This document shows, piece after piece, positions 46,578-55,611 of a stretch of 64,000 bases of DNA (within the stretch, counting starts at the first letter, position 1; every line of letters begins with the position of its first letter). This DNA comes from Ostreococcus mediterraneus. Taxonomy: Eukaryota > Chlorophyta > Mamiellophyceae > Mamiellales > Bathycoccaceae. The position numbers and the translations under genes are program-made. The stretch spans positions 62,001 to 126,000 of the forward strand of contig WMKK01000014.1 of NCBI GenBank assembly GCA_012295225.1, in the 5' to 3' direction. The notes beneath the pieces are model-generated. The model was not told the origin of the DNA. It saw only the letters and a list, made by a program, of their open reading frames with translations, and ran no database searches.

Positions 46578-48676
46578 TTAGCCGCTATTCGCAGCGCGCA
46601 TTTCGTCGCGCTCGATCGCGCTCAAATCAAAAATTTGCCGCGAGTTGCCCGAGGCGCCGAGCCATTCTTTAAAGTGCGCCTGAATCGCACCCTGAAGCTC
46701 GGATCGCTTAATATCCGACAGCGATGAATCTCGCACGAGCGTTCGAATGTCGTTCACACGTTGCATTTTAACATCGAGCGCAGCGACGTAGGATGGCGGG
46801 GTCTCGAATGGATTGGCTTGCGTCGTCGCGCCGACGGCATCATCCTCTCGAGACGCGCTCTCCCGAAACGGAACAATGAATGGCGTAAACGCATCGGGAG
46901 AAATCAATGAAACCCCGGAGGATATGCGCACCACACCCGACTGCTTCCAAGTCGACTGTTGATCCTTGATTGTGACGTCAGCGCCGATAATCACCGGTCG
47001 ATCCCACGCGTTGCACATGGATGGGTTGATGTGCGCCGCGCTCAAGTGCTCGAGCAAATGTTCATAATACGTGTTGTACGGCGCCAACATGCACTTGCGA
47101 TTGTCACCAATAAACACCGGCTGATTGGCGATACCTAAATGAAACGTACACTCAAAGCACGAGCGCACGGCGATGCGTTTGGTGGCACACATGAGCGTCA
47201 CGCGTTCGCATTGCTCCATGCGCAACGAACGCGCGCACGCGCCGACGACAATTGTACAATCTACGCATCCCGAAATCGACACGTAATGATAGGGTTCGAG
47301 CAAGTAAATCACCGAATCCGAGCACGATGTGATTTCTGCGCACGGCGTGGACGACGCGTAGCGCGGCGAGCCAAAGACTGGTAAATTCTTTGGCGTCGTG
47401 GAGCAGCACGCGTTGAGTCCCGAGGCGACGCGCGTGTCCCTCATGCCTTGATTTCGCACAACCGTCGTTCGGTAAGCGCCATCAATTGCGACTAACGTCT
47501 TTGTACCTTCCGCATTAACGCTAAAATCCGGCACAGCTGACGCAGAAGCCTTCACATCATCCCCCACGAGTGTCAACGCCGCGATGGCTTGCACCGTCGA
47601 CATCGACGACTTTGCCTTGGCTCCACGCGCCTTTGGCGATCCCGGCGCGTCGCCACCACCATCCACCACGTGACGCACGATCCAATCCCGCACCACATTC
47701 GCACTGACCTCATCTTTGCCCTCGGCGCACACCAAAGCGCTCAAAGTCGTGCGTGTACCGTCGATATCTCGCGTTTCGAATAAAAATCCCAACCCGTCGC
47801 ATTCGCGCCTCGTCAGCGTCTCCACCCGACCCTTCCTCGCGTCCGCATCCATCGAGCACGCGTGTACGACTGCGTCCCAGTGATGGAGTAAGAACGCACC
47901 GAACACACTATCGCTATTCACGGCGGCGCCGGCGGCAGCGCTGGCGCCATCGACGGCATGTAAAGCGTCACTAAAATGTCTCGAAAGTGACCGACGGAGC
48001 GACATCGACGCCGCGAGCTTCGTCGGGCTCCGTGGCGCTCGCGACGGACTCAACGTCTTCCCTTGCCCCGCGCGCACTGGAGACGACAGAGGAGATGAAA
48101 CCACGTCTGGCATCGACGTTGACGGCGCGGCATCGATGCGTACGCGCGTTTCTTGCCCGCTCGCAACTTGCGACTGCGCGCGCGCCGTCGTATACGACAA
48201 CGTCAATAAAAACAACATGAGTCGCGTCACGCTCACGCCTACGCGCATCGCACCGATGTGCGATGACGACATGGCGTGTGCGTCGTCGTCGCTCGCGAGG
48301 TCATCGCTCGCGAGTTCGCTCACGCTGCACATAGCGTCGAAGATTCTATGCGCGGCGTCCGCGGCGACGCGCAACGCCGCGGTGGCTTCCTCCGCGCGAA
48401 CGGCGTCATCCGCAGCGGCATCTCTGCCGCTCTCGCGAAGAGTCGCAAACACGCGCGCGCGAATGGCCTGTGTATGCGTGTGTGCGCGCACGCGCGCGGT
48501 CAGTCGCTCGACCAGGCGCACGCGAAAACACCAAGATGATGATGATGTCGAAAGATTATTATTTCTGTAGCCCGCACCTCTAAAGCCTTGACGCCATCAA
48601 TCTCGGGACACACCATGGACGCAGGCACCACCGTGCCGTGCTCCAGTACCTCCTCGCGCACTCGACACGACGCCAT
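46578..48676 (-). CDS. TBCCD1: TBCC domain-containing protein 1
   Basis: TBCCD1 is a relative of tubulin cofactor C involved in centrosome or Golgi positioning and, in Chlamydomonas, in centriole linkage. I propose two exons: 48676-48578 (33 codons) and 48467-46578 (629 codons plus stop), in phase 0, for 662 residues. The 110-nt intron has GTGCGG, ACTGAC and CAG. The join gives HGTVVPASMVCPEIDGVKALE-AIRARVFATL, which aligns in length with the N-terminus of the human protein. The beta-helical C-CAP/TBCC domain (about 425-580) shows SVIYLLEPYHYVSISGCVDC, NRKCMLAPYNTYYEHL and a VIPFRES-like end (FIVPFRES). The body is well supported; exon 1 rests on similarity and splice signals. Confidence 0.82.
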
Positions 48677-48813
48677 CGCGCCTGGGCGTCACGAAATGTC
48701 GACATCATGGATGCGCATCTTTTCTTTGTGTTTGTGACCGTTGAAAACGAGCGCGAGCTCATTCTCGCGCCACAGTGTGCGACGCGCGTTGGTGAACGTA
48801 CGCGCGGGCGCGA
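48677..48813. other. Divergent region TBCCD1 / coiled-coil gene
   Basis: Only 137 bp separate the two divergent starts. No known promoter word was recognised. Confidence 0.4.
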
Positions 48814-51800
48814 ATGATACACGAACGATCACCCTTGGGTGCGCGATCGCCAAACGCGCGATGCGTGGTGGATGGCGACGTGGAACTGCCGAATTCGCGC
48901 GCGTATGGAAAGTCGTTTGGTATCGACGCATCGTCGTCGCCATTAATCACTAAGCTTACAACGACGACGACGTCGACGGGCGCCGCGCGCGGTGGGGATG
49001 AGAACACACCACCTATAAGTACGCGCACGCGCGCGCGATCGACGGTAGCAGCGACGTCAGCGACGGTGGTTGATGTTGATGTGTTGAGCTCGAGGTGTTT
49101 AAACGCGCCGACGTCGACGTCACGCGTGGCGACGCTTGAGCGCGACTGGATGCGACAGACCGCGAGCGCGGACGGTCAAGCGAAAGCAAGTCATGTGTTT
49201 TCTACGCCCGGGTCGGTGTCGCGAGAGACATGGCGGGCAGAGGTGGAAGCGGTGCGAGGGACGTTGGGGCGCGTGAAGGCGTTGAGCGAGGACAAGGCGC
49301 CGAAAATGGACGATGACGTGAATGATGGCGAATTCAGTCGCAATTCCCACGCCGAGGCATCAGAAAGCGTAGTTGTGACTCTAGAAGGATTGCTTGAGTC
49401 ATGTGGAGATTGTGATGAGCAAGAGGCGAGTTCACCAGCGATGGAATTGGCGGCGAGCGCGCGGGCGCAGAGCGAGGAATTGCGAGCTCGCGTTGAGGAT
49501 TTAAGACGAGAAGGCGAGGAAATAGTCGAAGCTGTGGTTGAAGAAGATGACGGCGATGCGTGCGTGTCGCCTAATATGGATGATCCAGCGGTAGAGATGG
49601 CGATCGCGCGCGCACGTTTAGGTGCAGAGCGTGAAATGCGAGAGAAGGAGCGCGCGCTGGTGGCTTCAAACGAGCGCAACGCGCAACTCAAGGCGCGTTT
49701 GGCAGAGTACGAGCTGGCTTTGGATGACAAGCAAAGTGAGTTAGACGCGAGCGAAAAGCGCGTGCAAAGTGCGGTTCGTGAAGCGGTGAGAGATGTGTGG
49801 GCACAACTCGACAATGCGAACATGAGCGCCGTGTCCAAGGAGATGGAGCTTCACGCGGCGACGGCGGAGGCGTCTGAGCTACGCCGCGTCGTCATCGAGC
49901 TCGAAGGCAAACTCAAACACATGCAAAATGAATTAGACGCAGTGAACGAATCAAAGGTCGCCACGGAAGACCCAATGCGTGGGCTCATGGAGCTTGCTTC
50001 AAGCGCGCAGGGCGCATTGTCTGAGCAACTTGATGCCCGACTCGCCGAGGCGCAAGAAGATATCGAGCGACTCACCAAAGCGTTGAGCATCGCTCAAGAA
50101 GCGGCAAACGAAAAGGTGTACTTTGAGACAGAAAACGCTCGACTAGAAAGCGAAATCGAAGACGTTCGCCGCGAGCTGACATGGAGAAAGGCGGGAGAAA
50201 CGGAGTTGCGTTCAGCCCTCGAGCGGTCAGAGGGTGAAATTGTCTTGCGCAAAGCTGAGCTCGCGAAGTTTGAAAGTGATATTCAAAGCAAAGCGGACGC
50301 CAAGGATTTAGAATTAGTTCAATTACGTGAGGCGCTGGAAAATGCAGAGCGGCAGCTTGAAGCCAAATCGGCGGCGGCATCGAATGCCGAAGCAGAACTC
50401 ACAAAGCTTCGCGTGCAGAAGTTTGAGTTTGAACACGCCTTGCAAAATGTCACCATCGATGGTTCCACAAAAACGCACAAGCTCGAAGAAGATCTCGCCA
50501 TGGCAATGATCAATGTTCAAGATCTCACCAGCGCGTTAGAGGCGGTGCGATACGAGCTCAAGCAAGCGCAGGTTGAGAAAGAGCGCGCGATTATGGAAAT
50601 GAACAACGCGCGCAGACAAACAGCGGAGACGTCCAACGACAATGGCTACAAGTTTGCTGAGCTCACGTCCGAACTTGAGAACGCCGTACTTGATTGTGAG
50701 CGCATGCGAAGCGAACTTGAAGCTTCTCGCGAGCGTGAAGGTGACCTACTGTCCCAACTTGATGACGCGTTCATCGCCGCGAAATTGGCTGAAGAAGAAG
50801 CGGATCTCGACGAGGAAGAGTATTCGCAAGACGACCCCGAAGATGACCCCGCGTCGCCAACACCCATGAAGCGCTCGCAATCGCGCGTGTCTTCTTCGCC
50901 ATCACGTAAGATGAGCGTCGCAAATTTGGTGGCGACGAACCGCGATTTAGTGGAACAATTGTCTCGACAATCCAACGAACTCAGCCGACAAGGCGCTCAA
51001 ATGGCAAAAATGAGCGCCGAACTTCGCGGTTTTGAGTCCGTCGCCGCGCGTTTAGTGAAACTCAAGGAGGATAACTTGGATCTTGCGCAAAAGTATAAGG
51101 CTAATTTGCAAAAGTTGAGCGAAGAGAACAAGGCGAGGCGTCACGTTGAATCGCGCTTTAACGAGTACGAACTCTCCATCCGCACGCTCGAGCAAACTGT
51201 GGGAAATCTTCGAGAAGAGTTACGAGCCGCTCGTGAGCGCGAGACGCAGGAGCGCGCCAACACGCGTGTTAGTGAGTCGAACTCAAATGTCATCAATGAG
51301 CTGCGCGATGAACTGCGCTCAATGAAGCAAGAGCTTGAAAACGTGCGCCGTGAAAAGACTGAAATGTTAGAGACGCAACCTCCACAGCTGGAGGCCGTAA
51401 ATGATGTGCGGGACGACGTGAGTTTCGCAGATTATCTCTCGCACGAAGCTTTGATTGCTGAGCAAGAGTTGGAAAACTCTGAGGCGTACGCCACACGTTT
51501 GAATGAGGAAATCGCCAAGGTGCGCGCGGCGAGAGAAAACGGGTCTTCCGCGGCGTCAAAGCCCGCTGAAGCCGGCGTCAACGCCAGTGAAGTCGCGGAA
51601 ACTCTTTTAGCACTGAGCGAATCCTCGCGTGAACGTGCCAAATACTACAAAACCGTCGCCAAGACGTGTTACGTCAAGTTTCAAGCGCAAAAGGTGGATT
51701 ATGAACGTCAGCTCGCCGAGCTCAAATCCAAGCTCGACGCCGCCGATGCCACAACGCCAACCCCGCGAACGCCTCGCATGGTGCCCAATCGAACGCCATT

Positions 51801-51846
51801 CAGCGCGTTCGCCAAACAACACGCATTCTTACTGGAATCTGTCTAG
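48814..51846 (+). CDS. Long coiled-coil protein, function unknown
   Basis: The 1,010-residue protein has an N-terminal disordered region (about 1-190, Ser/Thr/Asp-rich). After that, almost the whole length from about 195 to 975 is heptad-like coiled coil rich in Glu, Ala, Leu, Arg and Lys. It is interrupted near 660-720 by an acidic EEEADLDEEEYSQDDPEDDP stretch and a Ser/Arg/Pro patch (PTPMKRSQSRVSSSPSRKMS) with several Ser-Pro and Arg-x-x-Ser sites, possibly phosphorylated. The C-terminus (TPTPRTPRMVPNRTPFSAFA) has further Thr-Pro sites. This resembles cytoskeletal, centrosomal or kinetochore scaffolds, but I find no family signature. Confidence 0.8.
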   Translation: MIHERSPLGARSPNARCVVDGDVELPNSRAYGKSFGIDASSSPLITKLTTTTTSTGAARGGDENTPPISTRTRARSTVAATSATVVDVDVLSSRCLNAPTSTSRVATLERDWMRQTASADGQAKASHVFSTPGSVSRETWRAEVEAVRGTLGRVKALSEDKAPKMDDDVNDGEFSRNSHAEASESVVVTLEGLLESCGDCDEQEASSPAMELAASARAQSEELRARVEDLRREGEEIVEAVVEEDDGDACVSPNMDDPAVEMAIARARLGAEREMREKERALVASNERNAQLKARLAEYELALDDKQSELDASEKRVQSAVREAVRDVWAQLDNANMSAVSKEMELHAATAEASELRRVVIELEGKLKHMQNELDAVNESKVATEDPMRGLMELASSAQGALSEQLDARLAEAQEDIERLTKALSIAQEAANEKVYFETENARLESEIEDVRRELTWRKAGETELRSALERSEGEIVLRKAELAKFESDIQSKADAKDLELVQLREALENAERQLEAKSAAASNAEAELTKLRVQKFEFEHALQNVTIDGSTKTHKLEEDLAMAMINVQDLTSALEAVRYELKQAQVEKERAIMEMNNARRQTAETSNDNGYKFAELTSELENAVLDCERMRSELEASREREGDLLSQLDDAFIAAKLAEEEADLDEEEYSQDDPEDDPASPTPMKRSQSRVSSSPSRKMSVANLVATNRDLVEQLSRQSNELSRQGAQMAKMSAELRGFESVAARLVKLKEDNLDLAQKYKANLQKLSEENKARRHVESRFNEYELSIRTLEQTVGNLREELRAARERETQERANTRVSESNSNVINELRDELRSMKQELENVRREKTEMLETQPPQLEAVNDVRDDVSFADYLSHEALIAEQELENSEAYATRLNEEIAKVRAARENGSSAASKPAEAGVNASEVAETLLALSESSRERAKYYKTVAKTCYVKFQAQKVDYERQLAELKSKLDAADATTPTPRTPRMVPNRTPFSAFAKQHAFLLESV

Positions 51847-51956
51847 ACTACTGTGCGTGCACGTACACTACATTAGCAATTAATCGAAAGATTGTAAAGG
51901 GCGGCGAGCAACAGCCGCAAAGATGGAAGCCCAACGTCCGCACATCACCCCACGCC

Positions 51957-53285
51957 ATGACGTCAGCCTTCCTCCAATGGTGCGACGCCAACGGCATAGA
52001 CACGTCCAAAATAACAATCACAACCGACGTCGCGACGGATGATCGCACCGTACACGCGGCGTGCGACATAGTCCCCGGCGACGTCGTCCTCGCTGTCCCC
52101 TTCGAACGCTGCGTGAGCACGCCAGGCTTGAAATGCGGCGTCACCGCGTGCCCTCTCGACGGTGACGAAGGCGTTGATAGCTCAAAACAATACTTTACAC
52201 CCTCTGAACGCCTAGCGGCGACGTTGGCCAAGTTACGCGACGATGCTGAACGAGGACAGGGCGAAGGCGAGGCGTACGCGCCGTACGTCCTCGGCGGGCT
52301 ACGCGACGATATCGTCGATGGACCGGTGTTCACTTGGACGAATCAGGAAATTGCCGAATTACAATTCCCCCGTGCGATTGGGAACTGCGCTAAAACCAAG
52401 GTTCGTGACGGCAAGGTGATGAAAAAGTTGCGCGAGACGCTCCCGAGCGAGTCCTGGGTGACCAAATTTCCCTGGGCGCTCGCCAACGCGCGAAGCCGAG
52501 CGATTGATTTAGAGCGCGGCGAGTCGTTCTTAGCGCCTGGTTTAGACATGTTCAATCATAGTCACGCCAATGCGAACGTGAAGTGGGAATCAAATGCCGA
52601 GGGTGACGCGGCGAGTGTTTTTTTGAAGGCTACGACGCGCGTATCCGCGGGTGAGGAATTGGTCGTCACGTACGCGTGCGAGCCGGCGGAATCCTTCTTG
52701 TTACACATGGGATTCGTCGGTGGCATGAATCCGTTCGACCGCGTCGAGCTTTGGGGTTCCCTCGCCGAAGCCGCGGATTGGTTTGCGGAGACGTTTAAGA
52801 GCGAGAGTGGGGACGTGGTGTTGGATAAAGCCGCGGCTCGGGAAGCGGCGGAGGAATTGGAGCGACAGCAACGGGCGCGCGAACGCGTCGCCATGGTTGG
52901 TCTATCCAGCGCGGGTGGCGCCACAGATGACGTATCCGCGGAATTAAAGTTGCGTGAGATGCAGAATTTGATGTTTGGTCCGAGTGTTGGATGGAAGATG
53001 GATTATGACGAAGCGTTGTGGATGATGTTTCGACACTTTACGCAAGCGCTCATGCCGCAGGAGCACGCCGACCACATCGTGATGCATGCGATTAAGAAGC
53101 GATGTGAGGAGCTGCTGATATCTATGCCGACGACGATTGAAGAGGATGAAAAGATATTTTCAGACGAAAACACGCCGAAACGGTTGAAACTCGCGGCGGA
53201 ATTCCGCATGTATAAGAAGGCGTTGTTGATTCGTCATTTGCAAAGCGACGCGCGCGTCGATGGCGGCGGCGGCGCATCGTCATAG
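51957..53285 (+). CDS. SET-domain protein lysine methyltransferase (Rubisco LSMT/SETD3-like)
   Basis: The 442-residue protein has a split SET domain. GDVVLAVPFERCVST is near the start, and SRAIDLERGESFLAPGLDMFNHSHAN contains the conserved AdoMet-binding NH. After this, AGEELVVTYACEPAESFLLHMGFV carries the catalytic Tyr and the C-terminal SET helix. The long C-terminal helical half (about 265-430) matches the substrate-binding domain of the Rubisco large-subunit methyltransferase group. No clear plastid leader is seen, so the substrate may be a cytosolic or nuclear protein. It follows the coiled-coil gene by 110 bp on the same strand. Confidence 0.85.
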   Translation: MTSAFLQWCDANGIDTSKITITTDVATDDRTVHAACDIVPGDVVLAVPFERCVSTPGLKCGVTACPLDGDEGVDSSKQYFTPSERLAATLAKLRDDAERGQGEGEAYAPYVLGGLRDDIVDGPVFTWTNQEIAELQFPRAIGNCAKTKVRDGKVMKKLRETLPSESWVTKFPWALANARSRAIDLERGESFLAPGLDMFNHSHANANVKWESNAEGDAASVFLKATTRVSAGEELVVTYACEPAESFLLHMGFVGGMNPFDRVELWGSLAEAADWFAETFKSESGDVVLDKAAAREAAEELERQQRARERVAMVGLSSAGGATDDVSAELKLREMQNLMFGPSVGWKMDYDEALWMMFRHFTQALMPQEHADHIVMHAIKKRCEELLISMPTTIEEDEKIFSDENTPKRLKLAAEFRMYKKALLIRHLQSDARVDGGGGASS

Positions 53286-53365
53286 TATTCCACTCGTCAT
53301 AGCCACAACGCACGAAAACATCTCAAATAATATTCTTTACAAAATATACAGTAGATAAAGTATCA

Positions 53366-54301
53366 TTACGCCACGGCGATGCCACTGACCTGCGGAGCAA
53401 TTAACCAGAACCCATCCAATTCATAGTACTCGCCGTCAACGTGGGCCGAGAACTCGTCCCGAATCACATCAAGCGTACGTCGATTCAAATGACACCCATC
53501 TGCCGCCTTAATTTGCAACGGTGTTAATTTCTCCTGCAACTCGGCAAACTTTGGATCTGTTTCGCTCAATACGTGTTCCAAAAAAAGAAACGCGCCGCCC
53601 GGCTTGAGCACTCGACGAATCTCCTTCAACGCCACGCGCTGATCCACGACCGAGCACAGCGTCAACGTCGACACCACGGCATCCATCGAATTATCAGGCA
53701 ACGGCAGAGCCTCTGCGACACCGTGCACAAACCTCACGTTCACCTCGGCGGCGTTATCCGACGCCGCCAACGCCGCGGCCAAGTTGTCCTCCGCAAACGC
53801 TCGCATCGCGTCGTTTGGGTCAATAGCTATGAGATCCACCGCTCTCGGCGCCATGGACGCGATGAAATCAATATTTGGCAACGTCCCGGCTCCAATTTCA
53901 CACATCGCCAGCTCGCCTGTGCCGTCGCGCATCGTCGCGAACAACCTCTCGAAGAGCGCGCGCTTTCTCTCCTTCACCGCCGATTCAAAGCCATTCATCA
54001 TCGTCGCCATCCCTCGCGCAAACGTCGCATCCAAGCCCGCATCGCGCGCGACGTCGTACGTCATCGACGCCGCGACGTCTGATTCGATCAGTTTCACCAT
54101 CGCCTCGGCGGGCGACGCCGCGCACGCCGCGCACGCGCACCCAGCGAACGCCATCATCAATGCGCGTCGGCGATCGATTACGACATAATCCTCGTCGTTC
54201 GCGCGCGCCGTCGCGGACGCCACGGTGCGCGGGCGATGTGATGCGTGCGGTCGCGGTCGCGGTGGCGCGGCGCGCGCGATCGACGACGTCGTCGTCGCCA
54301 T
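53366..54301 (-). CDS. SAM-dependent methyltransferase, probably thylakoid-lumenal
   Basis: The 311-residue protein has a two-part leader. Residues 1 to about 35 are a plastid transit peptide. They are followed by DRRRALMMAFAGCACAACAASPAEA (43-67), which has twin arginines (R44-R46), a hydrophobic stretch and an alanine-x-alanine cleavage site, as in lumenal proteins imported by the Tat route. The remainder is a class I methyltransferase: CEIGAGTLPNIDFI (motif I), DLIAIDPND, LPLPDNSMDAVVST and IRRVLKPGGAFLFLEHV. This puts it near the METTL7/UbiE-like type 11 group. The methyl acceptor is unknown. I used the ATG at 54301 because the longer form needs a TTG start. Confidence 0.85.
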   Translation of the reverse strand: MATTTSSIARAAPPRPRPHASHRPRTVASATARANDEDYVVIDRRRALMMAFAGCACAACAASPAEAMVKLIESDVAASMTYDVARDAGLDATFARGMATMMNGFESAVKERKRALFERLFATMRDGTGELAMCEIGAGTLPNIDFIASMAPRAVDLIAIDPNDAMRAFAEDNLAAALAASDNAAEVNVRFVHGVAEALPLPDNSMDAVVSTLTLCSVVDQRVALKEIRRVLKPGGAFLFLEHVLSETDPKFAELQEKLTPLQIKAADGCHLNRRTLDVIRDEFSAHVDGEYYELDGFWLIAPQVSGIAVA

Positions 54302-54599
54302 GCGTCGGCGTCGATGAATGGCGCTCAACCAACGAGGGTGGCCGTTACACTATATTACACATGAACCCTCTATCAAGGCCTCTGGATCAAGGTCCGACAT
54401 AAAACATCATGCGTACATACTCTACAAAATACCAAAGTATGAAATCGTGAATTAGGGTTTGGGGCGTAAAACGCAGCGTCGCCGGAGATCAACCGCGAAG
54501 CGTCGCCGATCGTCACACACCGCCGCGCGCCTACGCGACGCACGACCGCGCGCGACGCGACCCGAATTCGATCAATTGATTTTTTCTCTCTCGCAAACG
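54302..54599. promoter_or_regulatory. Divergent region methyltransferase / cupin gene
   Basis: These 298 bp lie between divergent starts. A telo-box-like word TTAGGGTTT (AAACCCTAA on the other strand) occurs at 54452-54460, about 140 nt before the cupin start. A one-mismatch relative of the TCGGACAT core (TCCGACAT) is at 54393-54400. Confidence 0.4.
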
Positions 54600-55409
54600 A
54601 TGGGTGGTAACGCCTCCGCACCCAAACCGCTCGTCGACGAGAACCCGCTCGTGACGCGATTAGCATTTGACAAACCGACCGATGTGGTCACCCTGCCCAA
54701 GGCGAAGATTGAAAAGTTTGACCTGCAGACGGCGCTCGGGATGCGCGTGACGGTGGAGCCCGGGTGGGAATGGGCGCGCGATGTGGGCGAGGCGCAAGGG
54801 AAGACGTTGTGTCCGGTACGTCACGTGGGTATTGTGGAACAAGGGACGCTGAACGTCACCATGGAGGATGGGACAAAGATGAAATATTCCGCTGGCGATG
54901 TGTACCTGATTGAGCCAGGGCACAACGCGAAGAACAAGCGAGAGGTGAATTTCGTGAGCTTTGAGTTTGTGAGCAAGATCGATACCAACACCGCGGGTGG
55001 TGGATCGACGTACGCCGCGGAAGTGGCTTCGTCTGAGACGAAGTTGAAGCGACTCGACAAGGCGTCGTTCGCCAAGCCGAGCGTGACCAAGTCCATGCCC
55101 AAGGGCGAGGCGTGCGTGTGCATGCTCGGTAACAACCAGGCAAAATCTATGCGAGCGACGCTCGAGCCGGGTTGGACTTGGAAAACCGGTGCTCGTACGC
55201 TTTTGCCGCCCGAAAAGCAAACTCTCGAGGCATGCCCGGCGCGTCACGTGGGTTACATCACTAAGGGCAAGTTCGCCATGATCGACGCCAAGACGCGTAA
55301 GACCACGATCGTTGAACCGGGCATGTGTTATGTGTGCGAGCCCGGCCACGACGCTGAAGTCGTGGGCGATGAAACGGTCGAGTTCATCGAGTTTGAAACC
55401 GTCCTCTAA
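54600..55409 (+). CDS. Duplicated cupin protein, probably N-myristoylated
   Basis: The 269-residue protein consists of two tandem cupin-like beta-barrels (about 25-130 and 160-269) with repeated blocks. RVTVEPGWEWARDVG, CPVRHVGIVEQGTLNV and YLIEPGHNA in the first half pair with RATLEPGWTWKTGAR, CPARHVGYITKGKFAM and YVCEPGHDAEV in the second. Only some metal-ligand positions are kept, so binding or enzymatic activity is uncertain. The N-terminus MGGNASAP fits the consensus for myristoylation at Gly2 (small residue at position 6), which would attach it to membranes. The first ATG is used; any longer form needs a TTG start. Confidence 0.8.
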   Translation: MGGNASAPKPLVDENPLVTRLAFDKPTDVVTLPKAKIEKFDLQTALGMRVTVEPGWEWARDVGEAQGKTLCPVRHVGIVEQGTLNVTMEDGTKMKYSAGDVYLIEPGHNAKNKREVNFVSFEFVSKIDTNTAGGGSTYAAEVASSETKLKRLDKASFAKPSVTKSMPKGEACVCMLGNNQAKSMRATLEPGWTWKTGARTLLPPEKQTLEACPARHVGYITKGKFAMIDAKTRKTTIVEPGMCYVCEPGHDAEVVGDETVEFIEFETVL

Positions 55410-55437
55410 ATGTCCAGCGCAAAAGCGCACCGCACAA

Positions 55438-55438
55438 C

Positions 55439-55499
<61 letters not shown>
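55438..55499 (+). repeat. (CAG)n microsatellite in the 3' flank of the cupin gene
   Basis: About twenty CAG units, with one TAG interruption near the start, run from 28 nt after the cupin stop codon to 55499. From 55450 on the run is perfect (16 units). It ends about 110 nt before the XPO4 start and is probably transcribed in the cupin 3' UTR or XPO4 leader. Confidence 0.9.
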
Positions 55500-55500
<1 letters not shown>

Positions 55501-55611
55501 TAAAATTATACCATATCATAAATTTCGAGGCTTTTGTTTGAATAAGGTGTTAGGCTCGTTGTCATATTGTCATAACATGTAAAATAACGCCAGTGTGCGA
55601 CGCGCATCGTG

